From the NCBI RefSeq assembly GCF_947503125.1, contig NZ_CANNCR010000005.1, forward strand, positions 62,001 through 126,000: a stretch of 64,000 nt of DNA. The letters run 5' to 3'. Under the pieces are notes generated by a model, which was not told the DNA's origin, did not search any database, and was given only the letters and a program-made list of their open reading frames with translations. A program made the position numbers and the translations under genes. The DNA is from an uncultured Metabacillus sp. GTDB lineage: Bacteria; Bacillota; Bacilli; Bacillales; Bacillaceae. Positions 27,415 to 36,357 of this stretch are shown piece by piece (positions within the stretch are counted from its first letter, which is position 1; every line of letters begins with the position of its first letter).

Positions 27415-28308
27415 TTACTGATTCATAATCTTTTCTAATAATCCTTCATCAAAGGTCTGTTCCTTGAACATATTAATCTCGAATTTATACGGAGGCTTTT
27501 TATATTTTTTATCTTCCCCTACAAACGGTGTTTCAAGGATTTTGGGGATCTCTGTTAGTGACGGATGATGCACTATATTATTCAATGCTTGAAAACCGAT
27601 ATGACCTAAGCCGATATTCTCGTGGCGGTCTTTTGCGGCACCTGCTGGATTTTTACTATCATTTATATGCAAAACCTTTAAACGATCTAATCCTATGATT
27701 GAGTCAAACTCATTCAAAACTCCATCGAAGTTACCTACAATATCATACCCTGCATCATGTGTATGGCATGTGTCAAAGCAGATGGATAGATGCTGGTTAT
27801 GCGTAACTCCATCAATGATTTTAGCTAACTCATCAAAGGAGCGGCCGCATTCAGAACCTTTACCAGCCATTGTCTCTAATGCAATTTGTACTTCTTGATT
27901 TTGCTCAAGCACTTCATTTAAGCCTTCAATAATTTTCTTAATGCCTGCCTCTGCACCCGCTCCTACATGTGCACCAGGGTGAAGAACAATCTGTTTTGCA
28001 CCGATCGCCTGCGTTCTCTCGATTTCTGAACGAAGGAAGTTTACACCAAGCTCAAACGTAGCGGGATTTGTTGAATTTCCAATATTAATAATATACGGTG
28101 CATGAACAACGATTTCATCAATACCATGTTCTTTCATATGAGCATTGCCTGCTTCAATATTTAAATCCTCGATTTTCTTTCGTCTAGTGTTTTGCGGTGC
28201 ACCGGTATAGATCATAAATGTTGATGCTCCGTATGAAACAGCCTCCTCACTCGCTGCTAAGAGCATTTTTTTACCGCTCATCGATACATGTGAACCTATT
28301 TTTAGCAT
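27415..28308 (-). CDS. nfo: Endonuclease IV (Nfo)
   Basis: A 297-residue apurinic/apyrimidinic endonuclease with a TIM barrel and trinuclear zinc site. The family signatures are visible: [40 protein letters not shown] and [27 protein letters not shown], which together supply the His, Asp and Glu ligands. It incises DNA 5' of abasic sites in base excision repair. It starts inside the 3' end of cshB (38-base overlap), using AGGGGGAAG. Confidence 0.96.
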   Translation of the reverse strand: MLKIGSHVSMSGKKMLLAASEEAVSYGASTFMIYTGAPQNTRRKKIEDLNIEAGNAHMKEHGIDEIVVHAPYIINIGNSTNPATFELGVNFLRSEIERTQAIGAKQIVLHPGAHVGAGAEAGIKKIIEGLNEVLEQNQEVQIALETMAGKGSECGRSFDELAKIIDGVTHNQHLSICFDTCHTHDAGYDIVGNFDGVLNEFDSIIGLDRLKVLHINDSKNPAGAAKDRHENIGLGHIGFQALNNIVHHPSLTEIPKILETPFVGEDKKYKKPPYKFEINMFKEQTFDEGLLEKIMNQ

Positions 28309-29635
28309 CTTTCTTCCCCCTATTTACTTTTCTTGATAATCTTCTTTTTCTCTTTTTAATTTGTTCCATCTCCCGGCTCATTTTCTTTTTATAGCCAGGC
28401 TTAACCTTTTTCGGCTTTTGGACAATGCTTTTCGCCAGAGCATCAACCTCATCAACCGTTTTTTTTCGTTTTTGTCGTCGTTTACGGTCATCAATATCCT
28501 TCCATTCTCCACCAACAAAGTCACGATTAATAAATTCAATACCCAGCTTCTCCAATTTATTTAATGCATCTTCATCAGCAGCTTCAAAAAGCGTAACAGC
28601 AATACCTGAACTGCCGGCACGCGCTGTTCTACCTACACGATGAATATAAAAATCCAAGTCAGTTGTAGGAAGCTCATAGTTAATAACATGACTAACACCT
28701 TTAATATCAATTCCTCGTGCCGCTAAATCTGTGGCAACGACATATTGAAACTCGAGATCATTTATTTGCTTCATCATTTTTTTACGATCACGAGGAGTCA
28801 AGTCTCCGTGTATTCGGCCAATCTTTAAGCCTTTTTCAATCAAGGCATCAGCTACTTCGTCTGCAGCCTTTTTCGTATTTGTAAAGACGATCGCTAAAAA
28901 GGGATTGAAATTAACCAGTATATCATGTACCAGTTTTATTCGATCCCGGTGCCTAACTGGTACTAAAACATGATCAATTTTTGCTGCGGTTGCCTGTTTT
29001 GGTGCAACATGTGTAAATTTCGGATTTTCTAAATATTTTTTTAGAAATGGTTTTAGCTTTTCTGGAATCGTTGCGGAAAAGACAAGAATTTGCAAATCTT
29101 CAGGCATTTGACCTGCTACCATATCAACTTCTTTAATGAAGCCCATATCAAGCATGAGATCCGCTTCATCGACAACCAACGTTTGTACTTTTCCGACGTT
29201 TAATGCATGCTCTCTCACTAAGTCGTTAATTCTACCAGGGGTTCCTACAACAATATGCGGTTGTGTTTTAAGCTTTTCGATTGCCCGTTGCTTATCAGTT
29301 CCACCGATAAAACATTTAGCAGAAATTGCTTCTTTTGAAAATGTGATTACTTTGACAGCCTCATTATAGATTTGTGTCGCTAACTCTCTTGTCGGTGCTG
29401 TTATGACAACTTGAACCTCTTTACGTTCAGGTTCTATCATATTTAATAAAGGTAATAAGTAAGCATGTGTCTTACCCGTCCCAGTTTGTGATTGTCCAAT
29501 TGCACTTTCACCTTTTAAGATCGATGGAATTAATCTTTCTTGAATTTCTGTTGGTTCAAAAAATTTTAATTCCTTAGTTATTGCTTCTATTATAAATGGT
29601 TTAAACAAAAATCGCTCAAATTTTGTTTGTTCCAT
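28271..29635 (-). CDS. cshB: DEAD-box ATP-dependent RNA helicase CshB
   Basis: A 454-residue helicase with Q motif ([12 protein letters not shown]), motif [15 protein letters not shown], motif [12 protein letters not shown], motif III FSATIPE, and motif [13 protein letters not shown] lysine/arginine-rich tail (about residues 375-454) probably binds RNA. B. subtilis CshB (YqfR) takes part in cold adaptation and ribosome or mRNA metabolism. I chose ATG 29635, seven or eight bases after AGGAG, over ATG 29644, which abuts the binding site. It is coupled to nfo by overlap. Confidence 0.94.
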   Translation of the reverse strand: MEQTKFERFLFKPFIIEAITKELKFFEPTEIQERLIPSILKGESAIGQSQTGTGKTHAYLLPLLNMIEPERKEVQVVITAPTRELATQIYNEAVKVITFSKEAISAKCFIGGTDKQRAIEKLKTQPHIVVGTPGRINDLVREHALNVGKVQTLVVDEADLMLDMGFIKEVDMVAGQMPEDLQILVFSATIPEKLKPFLKKYLENPKFTHVAPKQATAAKIDHVLVPVRHRDRIKLVHDILVNFNPFLAIVFTNTKKAADEVADALIEKGLKIGRIHGDLTPRDRKKMMKQINDLEFQYVVATDLAARGIDIKGVSHVINYELPTTDLDFYIHRVGRTARAGSSGIAVTLFEAADEDALNKLEKLGIEFINRDFVGGEWKDIDDRKRRQKRKKTVDEVDALAKSIVQKPKKVKPGYKKKMSREMEQIKKRKRRLSRKVNRGKKDAKNRFTCIDER

Positions 29636-29841
29636 ACATATCATCTCCTTTTTGATAAAGCTTTATATATGCATTCTTTATCAGCCCATCATTAAATTAT
29701 ATCAAATAAATGGGAAAACTCAAATTTTGTAACGCTAAAAGTTTTTAAAATGGATTATGCAAAGGTAAATGTTGAGAAACCATTCTCTTCCTTAATGCAT
29801 AAACTATTGATAGGGCAACAAACTAAGGAAGGAGGATTTAT

Positions 29842-30489
29842 ATGTTTCCACAAAGACCAATGCCTCCAATGAATTCAAGAGGTTTTTTTCCACAGCAAGG
29901 CCGGATGCCGATAGGACGCCACCCTTTTCAAGGACCTGTCATGGGCAATAGACCATTTACTCCTCAAATGCAGGCTAGAGGCGGAGGATTAAAAGGTTTA
30001 CTTTCCCGCATCATGCCTGGAAGTCAAGGGGCAGCTCGTGTTGCAAACCCTCAAAGTTTTATTCAAGGTGCGTCAGGGGCTACAAGGGCTACAGGTGCTA
30101 TTCAAGGGTTAGCAAACCCTGCTAATATCTCAAAAATGCTTGGCAATGTCCAAAAGGCTTTAGGCGTGGCCCAACAGGTTACTCCAATGGTTCAGCAATA
30201 CGGTCCATTAGTAAAAAATTTACCGGCAATGATCAAAATATATCGTGAATTAAAAAATAGTGACGCCACCGATGATGTTCAAAATGAAGACGATAATACT
30301 TTGGAAAAGACAGAATCTGACTCTATAGAAACTCCATCGTCAAATTTAGAAAAGGAAAAACAAAGACAGAAGAAAAAACGCACAACCTCACAAAATACAG
30401 AGACTGACACAGCAGAAGAAAAGCCTGCTAATGAAGCTAAGAGCCTTCCATCTGCTTCAAAACGTTCCAAGCCGAAAATGTATATCTAA
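29842..30489 (+). CDS. yqfQ: YqfQ/VrrA-like low-complexity protein
   Basis: A 215-residue protein. The N-terminal 50 residues are rich in P, Q, R, G, M and F (MFPQRPMPPMNSRGFFPQQG). A central hydrophobic amphipathic region (about 60-140) has repeated Q/A/G-rich helices, and the C-terminal third is charged (K, E, T, S). This layout is that of YqfQ, related to B. anthracis VrrA, whose coding repeat varies in length. A spore or surface role is possible but not shown. GGAAGGAGG precedes the start, and a strong terminator follows. Confidence 0.75.
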   Translation: MFPQRPMPPMNSRGFFPQQGRMPIGRHPFQGPVMGNRPFTPQMQARGGGLKGLLSRIMPGSQGAARVANPQSFIQGASGATRATGAIQGLANPANISKMLGNVQKALGVAQQVTPMVQQYGPLVKNLPAMIKIYRELKNSDATDDVQNEDDNTLEKTESDSIETPSSNLEKEKQRQKKKRTTSQNTETDTAEEKPANEAKSLPSASKRSKPKMYI

Positions 30490-30548
30490 TTTTCTTCTTT
30501 GTAATCTTATCAAATGTTCGTTATAATATTAAGAGATTATAAGAGTAT

Positions 30549-30572
30549 AAAAGCCGGATTTTCGGCTTTTTT
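30549..30572 (+). terminator. yqfQ terminator
   Basis: AAAAGCCG and CGGCTTTT form an 8-bp stem around GATTTT, ending in a T run. Confidence 0.85.
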
Positions 30573-30647
30573 AAGTAGGAAAAAGGGACGAAGCCCACGG
30601 ACTAATACTCCGTTTAACCTTTTTTGATCTCTTAAGGAGGCAAAATA

Positions 30648-31589
30648 ATGGACGTAATTAAAATCGCTCCACGTGGTTATTGCTACGGCGTAGTAGACGC
30701 AATGGTGATTGCCAAAAATGCTGCATTAGATAAATCCTTACCAAGACCAATCTACATTTTAGGTATGATTGTTCATAATAAACATGTGACAGATGCCTTT
30801 GAAGAAGAAGGAATTATCACGCTTGATGGTAAAAATCGCTTAGAAATCCTGGAGAAGGTTGATCAAGGAACCATTGTATTTACCGCACATGGAGTTTCAC
30901 CTGAAGTAAGAAAGATTGCAAAAGAAAAAGGGCTTGTGACAATTGATGCAACCTGCCCAGATGTGACAAAAACACATGAGCTTATTCGTGAAAAAGAGGC
31001 ACAAGGCTATCATGTCATCTATATTGGAAAGAAAGGACATCCTGAGCCTGAGGGTGCAGTTGGTGTTGCACCACATGCTGTTCATTTAGTTGAGACCACT
31101 CAGGATGTTGAGCAATTAGAAATTGACAATGAGAAAATTATCGTGACAAACCAAACGACAATGAGTCAATGGGATGTTGCTGATATTATGGAGAAGGTTA
31201 AAGATAAATTCCCGCATGTTGAGATTCACCGCGAAATTTGCTTAGCCACTCAAGTACGCCAAGAAGCTGTTGCCGAGCAAGCAAAAGATGCAGATTTAAC
31301 CATTGTAGTAGGAGATCCGAAAAGCAATAACTCAAATCGTCTCGCTCAGGTATCAGAACAGATTGCAGGAACAAAAGCATACCGTATTTCAGATTTAAGT
31401 GAGCTAAAACTTGAATGGTTAATTGATGTGAAAAAAGTTGCGGTTACAGCAGGTGCATCAACACCAACGCCAATTACAAAAAAAGTCATACAATTTCTTG
31501 AACAATACAACCCTGAGGACAAGTCTACCTGGAATTTGGATCACCAAGTTCCATTAGCGAAAATACTTCCTAAAGTTAAAGTTAAATAA
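30648..31589 (+). CDS. ispH: 4-hydroxy-3-methylbut-2-enyl diphosphate reductase IspH
   Basis: A 313-residue iron-sulfur enzyme that makes IPP and DMAPP in the last step of the MEP pathway. The three cluster cysteines are Cys12 (RGYCYGV), Cys103 (IDATCPDVT) and Cys198 ([11 protein letters not shown]). The substrate-binding motifs [16 protein letters not shown] and [14 protein letters not shown] are present. AAGGAGG precedes the start. It follows yqfQ as in B. subtilis, and a short copy of the intergenic repeat plus a terminator lie downstream. Confidence 0.97.
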   Translation: MDVIKIAPRGYCYGVVDAMVIAKNAALDKSLPRPIYILGMIVHNKHVTDAFEEEGIITLDGKNRLEILEKVDQGTIVFTAHGVSPEVRKIAKEKGLVTIDATCPDVTKTHELIREKEAQGYHVIYIGKKGHPEPEGAVGVAPHAVHLVETTQDVEQLEIDNEKIIVTNQTTMSQWDVADIMEKVKDKFPHVEIHREICLATQVRQEAVAEQAKDADLTIVVGDPKSNNSNRLAQVSEQIAGTKAYRISDLSELKLEWLIDVKKVAVTAGASTPTPITKKVIQFLEQYNPEDKSTWNLDHQVPLAKILPKVKVK

Positions 31590-31591
31590 AA

Positions 31592-31642
31592 GAAAAGCGC
31601 AAGCGCCTTGCTTAGCCTAGGGGCTAGGCGCTTGAGCTAGAC
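31592..31642 (+). repeat. Structured intergenic repeat, copy B (short form)
   Basis: GAAAAGCGCAAGCGCC through GAGCTAGAC in only 51 bases. It keeps both ends of the longer copies but lacks the inner hairpin. AAGCGCC...GGCGCTT and TAGCC...GGCTA can still pair. It starts three bases after the ispH stop codon. Confidence 0.8.
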
Positions 31643-31681
31643 GTAAAAAGTTTATACAAAAAGTTATACTTCTTATCGATT

Positions 31682-31712
31682 AAAAAATGGGCTGAGTGAC
31701 AGCCCATTTTTT
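31682..31712. terminator. Bidirectional terminator between ispH and yqfO
   Basis: AAAAAATGGGCTG and its inverted copy (AGCCCATTTTTT) form a stem of about 12 bp around GAGTGAC. It serves both convergent genes. Confidence 0.9.
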
Positions 31713-32832
31713 AAACAAATGTAAATGGATCTGTATTAACCTTTGATCCAAATACTTGTACCTCATATTTTTTTTCTTTACACATATCTCCTAATTTTGC
31801 AGAGACTCCTTTGATCATTACCTTCTCAACATGATGACCAGGGTCGATCACATTTAAATTCATCATTAAGGCGTCCTGAGCAACATGGAAATATAAATCG
31901 CCAGTAACATAGACATCAGCACCTTTAAATTTTGCTTGCTGAATATATTTATTCCCGTCACCACCTAAAACCGCAACCTTTTTTACTCTTGAGCTTGGGT
32001 TTCCTACCATTCTAACATGTTCAACTTGAAGCGATGTTTTAACATGCTCGGCAAATTCTTGAAGGCTCAACTCCGCATTCAACTTTCCAATTCTTCCCAG
32101 ACCTAAGGTGGTACCAGGTTGTTCTAATGGGTAAAAATCATAGGCAACCTCTTCATATGGATGGGTTTTAAGCATTGTTTGGACGACCTTTTTTTGGATT
32201 GACTCAGGGAAAATTGTTTCGATTCTCGCTTCTTTTACAAATTCGAGTTGTCCTTTTTCTCCTATAAATGGTTCTGCCCCATTTAGCGGAAGAAAGCTGC
32301 CTTCCCCACTCGTCGAAAAGGAACAATGACTGTAGTTGCCAATATGACCTGCACCTGCATTTCCCAATGCATCTCTCATTTCCTTTTCATGAGCTTCTGG
32401 TACGAACACAACTAGTTTTTTTAACTTATCTTCATATGTAGGAACAAGAACCTCTAAATCAGATAACGCTAGCGCTTCAGCTAGCATATCATTTACACCG
32501 CCATATGCAACATCCAGGTTTGTATGTGCAGCATAAACAGCGATATCATGCTTAATACACTTTTCCAGCATTCGACCATATGTGTTATCTGTTGTGAGTT
32601 TCTTTATCGGACGAAAAATTGGCGGATGATGGGCTATAATTAGATCAACTTTCTTTTCGACGGCCTCATCAATAACTGATTCCATCACATCCAATGTAAT
32701 CATTACTTGGTTGACCTGCTTATTAAGATTGCCGATTTGAAGACCAATTTTATCGCCTTCAACTGCATATGATTTTGGTGAGAACTGCTCAAACAGCTCA
32801 ATCACTTCATAACCATTTGGAATTTTGCTCAT
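31711..32832 (-). CDS. yqfO: Nif3-like dinuclear metal centre protein YqfO
   Basis: A 373-residue protein of the Nif3/GTP cyclohydrolase I type 2-like family. Two Nif3 halves carry the metal ligands (LIIAHHPPIF near residue 64, AHTNLDVA, and VYVTGDLYFHVAQDAL with NVIDPGHHVEK). Between them is a PII/CutA-like insertion (VVFVPEAHEKEMRDALGNAG to HPYEEVAYDFYPLE), typical of Bacillus YqfO. The substrate is uncertain; the family binds two metals. It overlaps the trmK stop by four bases (ATGA), with GAGGAGG as binding site. Confidence 0.93.
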   Translation of the reverse strand: MSKIPNGYEVIELFEQFSPKSYAVEGDKIGLQIGNLNKQVNQVMITLDVMESVIDEAVEKKVDLIIAHHPPIFRPIKKLTTDNTYGRMLEKCIKHDIAVYAAHTNLDVAYGGVNDMLAEALALSDLEVLVPTYEDKLKKLVVFVPEAHEKEMRDALGNAGAGHIGNYSHCSFSTSGEGSFLPLNGAEPFIGEKGQLEFVKEARIETIFPESIQKKVVQTMLKTHPYEEVAYDFYPLEQPGTTLGLGRIGKLNAELSLQEFAEHVKTSLQVEHVRMVGNPSSRVKKVAVLGGDGNKYIQQAKFKGADVYVTGDLYFHVAQDALMMNLNVIDPGHHVEKVMIKGVSAKLGDMCKEKKYEVQVFGSKVNTDPFTFV

Positions 32833-33545
32833 AATAGCAATACCTCCTCAACAAGCTTCATTTTATTCGTTAATTCTCTAAACTTTTCGTTATTTTCATA
32901 TGTATGTCCTGCCTGTTCAAGCTTTTGAACGATTGTTTTCCAATGGTTGTATTCTTGAGACCATTTTTTCACAAACACAGGAGATTTTTTTCTAGCTAAA
33001 ATTGGACCTAGCAGCAGGTTCGCTTCTAGTGAATAGGTTTGATATGGAAGCAGTGGGTCACCTATTTCGGCCACTAGTATTTCATAGATTTTTTGATCTT
33101 CCTCAATAATTTCTTCGTTAATAAGCACCCAACCATTATCAAGTAACCATTTTCTAATGGAAATAGCATGGATATTCGGTTGTAAAACAAGCCGTTTCAC
33201 TTGATTTAACTTCGAGCTGCCATCTTCTAATATTTTTTTTATTAGGCTCCCCCCCATCCCTGCAATCGTAATGCAGTCGACGGTATCCCCTTCATTAATA
33301 ACGGATAAACCATCACCTTGACGTACAGAAATTTTATCTGTTAATTCACATTTCTGCACTTGGCTTTTGGCAGATAAAAAAGGTCCGTCCGTAATTTCTC
33401 CGGCAATTGCTCCTTTTGCAATGCCTTTTAAGATTGAGTAACAAGGTAGATAGGCATGATCTGAGCCAATGTCGGCAAAAACGGCCCCTTTTGGAATGTA
33501 GCCAGCAACTGTCTCAAGCCTTTTTGATAACTTCAATTCATTCAT
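32829..33545 (-). CDS. trmK: tRNA (adenine22-N1)-methyltransferase TrmK
   Basis: A 238-residue Rossmann-fold methyltransferase. SAM-binding motif I is FADIGSDHAYLP near residue 26, followed by AIAGEITDGP and the motif IV region DCITIAGMGG. LVLQPN and WLLDNGWVLINEEIIEED are characteristic of TrmK (YqfN). It methylates N1 of A22 in tRNA. A helical C-terminal extension helps tRNA binding in the family. It is co-transcribed with yqfO. Confidence 0.93.
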   Translation of the reverse strand: MNELKLSKRLETVAGYIPKGAVFADIGSDHAYLPCYSILKGIAKGAIAGEITDGPFLSAKSQVQKCELTDKISVRQGDGLSVINEGDTVDCITIAGMGGSLIKKILEDGSSKLNQVKRLVLQPNIHAISIRKWLLDNGWVLINEEIIEEDQKIYEILVAEIGDPLLPYQTYSLEANLLLGPILARKKSPVFVKKWSQEYNHWKTIVQKLEQAGHTYENNEKFRELTNKMKLVEEVLLL

Positions 33546-33593
33546 TTTGTCACCACTTTTTTGTATTTTGCGTTCTAATAAGCACTACTAAGT

Positions 33594-33632
33594 ATAAAAA
33601 AAGTCCTTCACAAATGCAAAGGACTTTTTTAT
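33594..33632 (-). terminator. cccA terminator
   Basis: TATAAAAAAGTCCTT and AAGGACTTTTTTATA form a 15-bp stem around 9-10 bases. The A/T flanks allow termination on the minus strand after cccA. Confidence 0.85.
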
Positions 33633-33672
33633 ACACAAGATTTTAAAAAGCTATTCAAGAACAAATGTTCCG

Positions 33673-34032
33673 TTATTTAATTTGAGAAACCCATTCCGCC
33701 ATTTCATCAAGCTTTTCATCTGGCACTAGACCAGCAGGCATGATTCCTCTACCATTTTTAATGGTTTCTTTAATTTCATCTGCACTAAGCTTTTCCCCTA
33801 CACCTGTAAGCGCGGGACCTGCTCCGCCTTCATAATTTTGACCGTGGCAGGAAACACAGCTTTGTTGGTAGATATCCTCAGGTTTAGCGTTTGCAAGATC
33901 ATCTGTTTTTGGCTCTTCATCACCTTTTGCTAATTCTTCATGATCGCCAATACCTTTAAATGATAAAAGGAACATAAGGCCGATACCTAAAACGGCGATT
34001 AATAAAAATGGTATAAGTGGATTGCGATTCAT
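33673..34032 (-). CDS. cccA: Cytochrome c550 (CccA)
   Basis: A 119-residue membrane-anchored cytochrome c. The N-terminal helix (LIPFLLIAVLGIGLMFLLSF) holds it in the membrane. The extracellular domain binds haem through Cys59, Cys62 and His63 (CVSCH), with Met98 in GIMPAGLV as the likely sixth ligand. It carries electrons between quinol and oxidases. The second of two adjacent ATGs (34032) is better spaced from GGAGGT and matches B. subtilis c550, which begins MKWNPLIPF. A candidate cre site lies upstream. Confidence 0.94.
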   Translation of the reverse strand: MNRNPLIPFLLIAVLGIGLMFLLSFKGIGDHEELAKGDEEPKTDDLANAKPEDIYQQSCVSCHGQNYEGGAGPALTGVGEKLSADEIKETIKNGRGIMPAGLVPDEKLDEMAEWVSQIK

Positions 34033-34355
34033 CATGTAACCTCCCTTATGTAAATAAGTGAATCTTCATTAGTCCGGCATGCTTTGCCACCTAATGTCGT
34101 TTAAATTATCTAGCTTTTACAGGCAGTTCATACATAAGAATTTTAATTTAACGCTTTCAATGATTGCTGCCCGTTACTGCGGGATAAAATTTATAAGTAC
34201 TTGTTTTTGTAAACAACCTCTATTTTACTGTAATTTTACAATAAGTAAAAGACCTATCTTCTAACATCCCCATGTTTTTCACAGTTTAGACAAAATTGCG
34301 AAAAGAGATTTATTTCTTTTCATAAATCCATTGACATTTCGCCTTATTAATATTA
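34033..34355. other. Intergenic region upstream of cccA, no gene seen
   Basis: This gap of about 320 bases has no credible coding region. A 60-codon frame on the plus strand lacks a ribosome binding site. It contains a candidate cre site (34146-34159), a small CCCG/CGGG hairpin near 34170 and AT-rich promoter-like sequence for cccA. Confidence 0.5.
34146..34159 (-). promoter_or_regulatory. Candidate cre site (CcpA operator) upstream of cccA
   Basis: On the minus strand TGAAAGCGTTAAAT matches the cre consensus TGWAARCGYTWNCW at 13 of 14 positions. It overlaps a possible -35 (TTGAAA) with TATGTA 18 bases further on, about 110-125 bases before the cccA start. This position would suit repression by glucose. 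Confidence 0.4.
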
Positions 34356-34898
34356 TCAAAATATAATACTCGCCACAAAGATTAAGAATCCACTGATGCC
34401 GCTAATAAATAGATATAACAAACGATACACAGCCCCAATAAAAATCCACAACAAGCAATTTGCCACAATCATTCCACCAATCCAACGAGTATCTCCATAG
34501 GTATAGAACTCTGTTAAATTAAGTGAGAGGATTAATAATTGGATCAGCAAGACGGTCAATGGCACTTGAAAAAATGCTCTTTTTCCGATAAAGTAAGCGG
34601 TAACAGCAATTGAAAATAATAGAGAAAAACCTACTATGGTCATTTGCAAAACGAAAGGCAATTCAGTAAAATAAACAATAAGAAGCATTAAGCTAAAGAA
34701 AGAAAACAATAAGCCATATAAAACCCAATAAGTAGAAATAGGCAGATTACGCTTTTTATGTGATTGACTTTCTTTGTCTTTTTGGTTTCCTTCTGTATAA
34801 AGCGCTAACAAAAAATCGCAGTATGTTTCGGGAAGCAATTTATTGCTTCTCCATTGATAAATTTCATTAATGATAATCGCTCTTTTTTCTGTATTCAT
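34356..34898 (-). CDS. Hypothetical membrane protein
   Basis: A 180-residue protein. A cytoplasmic N-terminal domain of about 50 residues (IINEIYQWRSNKLLPETYCDFLLALY) is followed by five or six transmembrane helices. The N-terminal motif resembles the short cytoplasmic domains of small Bacillus membrane proteins, but I do not recognise the family. A short TTATCCT-side site (AGGATAAC) lies before the ATG. It sits downstream of sigA, separated by the sigA terminator and a structured repeat, so it is probably transcribed from its own promoter. Confidence 0.7.
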   Translation of the reverse strand: MNTEKRAIIINEIYQWRSNKLLPETYCDFLLALYTEGNQKDKESQSHKKRNLPISTYWVLYGLLFSFFSLMLLIVYFTELPFVLQMTIVGFSLLFSIAVTAYFIGKRAFFQVPLTVLLIQLLILSLNLTEFYTYGDTRWIGGMIVANCLLWIFIGAVYRLLYLFISGISGFLIFVASIIF

Positions 34899-34935
34899 AT
34901 AGGTTATCCTTCATAGTCGATTGTTCGATACATTA

Positions 34936-35048
34936 GAAAAGCGCAAAGCGCTTAGCATTCGGCGACAAGCATAAGGCGAATAGGTATAGAAGGTGTTCTT
35001 TACCTTCAATTTCTATTTGACTAGACCCTAGAGCGCCTGGAGCTAGAC
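34936..35048 (+). repeat. Structured intergenic repeat, copy C (subfamily II)
   Basis: Starts GAAAAGCGCAAAGCGC and ends GCGCCTGGAGCTAGAC. The inner hairpin is GAAGGT (34989) with ACCTTC (35002), extended by AATAG/CTATT. Compared with copy A, the C-G closing pair is replaced by T-A. It lies just beyond the sigA terminator. Confidence 0.85.
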
Positions 35049-35060
35049 ACAAAAGATAGT

Positions 35061-35090
35061 ATAAAAAGACGGACAAAGTGATGTCCGCCT
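35061..35090 (-). terminator. sigA terminator
   Basis: On the minus strand GGCGGACA pairs with TGTCCGTC around six bases, followed by TTTTTAT. It lies five bases after the sigA stop codon. Confidence 0.9.
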
Positions 35091-35094
35091 CATT

Positions 35095-36210
35095 TTATTC
35101 AAGAAAGTCTTTAAGACGTTTACTGCGACTAGGATGACGCAATTTCCGAAGTGCCTTCGCTTCAATTTGACGAATACGTTCACGCGTAACGCCGAAAACT
35201 TTCCCAACTTCTTCCAGCGTTCTTGTTCTGCCATCATCAAGTCCGAAGCGGAGACGCAAAACATTTTCTTCACGGTCTGTTAATGTATCCAACACATCTT
35301 CCAGCTGTTCTTTTAAAAGCTCATATGCTGCATGCTCAGATGGTGAAGTTGCGTCCTGATCTTCAATAAAATCACCTAAATGTGAATCATCTTCTTCACC
35401 AATTGGTGTTTCCAGCGAAACAGGCTCTTGTGCAATTTTTAAGATTTCTCTTACTTTATCAGGGGTTAATTCCATATCTTCCCCAATTTCTTCTGGAGTC
35501 GGTTCTCTACCTAAGTCTTGAAGTAATTGACGTTGAACCCTAATCAGCTTGTTTATTGTTTCAACCATATGAACAGGAATCCGGATCGTACGTGCTTGAT
35601 CGGCAATGGCACGAGTAATTGCTTGGCGAATCCACCAAGTTGCATACGTACTAAATTTGTACCCTTTTTGATAGTCAAACTTTTCGACGGCCTTCATTAA
35701 ACCCATATTACCTTCTTGTATAAGATCAAGAAATAACATCCCTCGACCGACATATCGTTTGGCAATACTGACAACTAAACGCAAGTTAGCTTCGGCAAGC
35801 CTTCTTTTTGCTTCTTCGTCGCCCTCTTCAATACGTTTAGCAAGATCAATCTCTTCATTTGCAGATAGGAGATCGACACGACCGATTTCTTTTAAGTACA
35901 TTCTTACCGGGTCGTTTATTTTAACTCCAGGCGGGACACTTAAATCATTTAGATCGAATTCTTCTTCTTTGGCAAGATCTTGAATATTCGGATCATCATC
36001 ACCTTCACCAGCTTCTCCTATTAATTCAACACCTTGTTCACCAAGAAATTCATAATACTCATCCATTTGGTCTGATTCAATTTCAAAGTTTGACATGCGT
36101 TCTGCTATTTCTTCATATGTCAAAACTCCACGTTTTTTCCCAATTTCAGTTAATTGTTCTTTCACCTGTTCAAAGGTTACTTCTGTTTCATGGGTTTGTT
36201 TATCAGCCAT
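35095..36210 (-). CDS. sigA: Primary RNA polymerase sigma factor SigA (RpoD)
   Basis: The 371-residue housekeeping sigma factor, the same length as in B. subtilis. Region 1.1 (about 1-80) is acidic. Region 1.2 begins near [12 protein letters not shown]. Region 2 has the core-binding and -10 recognition sequence [36 protein letters not shown]. Region 3 follows, and region 4 ends with the -35 recognition helix [20 protein letters not shown]. It directs RNA polymerase to vegetative promoters. ATG 36210 follows AGGGGATC. It is downstream of dnaG in the classical macromolecular synthesis operon, here dnaG-sigA without rpsU. Confidence 0.98.
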   Translation of the reverse strand: MADKQTHETEVTFEQVKEQLTEIGKKRGVLTYEEIAERMSNFEIESDQMDEYYEFLGEQGVELIGEAGEGDDDPNIQDLAKEEEFDLNDLSVPPGVKINDPVRMYLKEIGRVDLLSANEEIDLAKRIEEGDEEAKRRLAEANLRLVVSIAKRYVGRGMLFLDLIQEGNMGLMKAVEKFDYQKGYKFSTYATWWIRQAITRAIADQARTIRIPVHMVETINKLIRVQRQLLQDLGREPTPEEIGEDMELTPDKVREILKIAQEPVSLETPIGEEDDSHLGDFIEDQDATSPSEHAAYELLKEQLEDVLDTLTDREENVLRLRFGLDDGRTRTLEEVGKVFGVTRERIRQIEAKALRKLRHPSRSKRLKDFLE

Positions 36211-36357
36211 TGGATCCCCTCCTTCCAAAACTTATCACATGTTAAGATAAGCTATCGGATTACTGTTTACCGGCAAAATCCTATTTAAATTAAGAATGTG
36301 TTTATGTAGATACACTATACACACATCCACTATAAACGTTAATCTTTAGCTTATTAA

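Noticed and set aside
34079-34264. 61-residue frame upstream of cccA
   Set aside because: No binding site; cysteine- and phenylalanine-rich sequence typical of AT-rich intergenic DNA.
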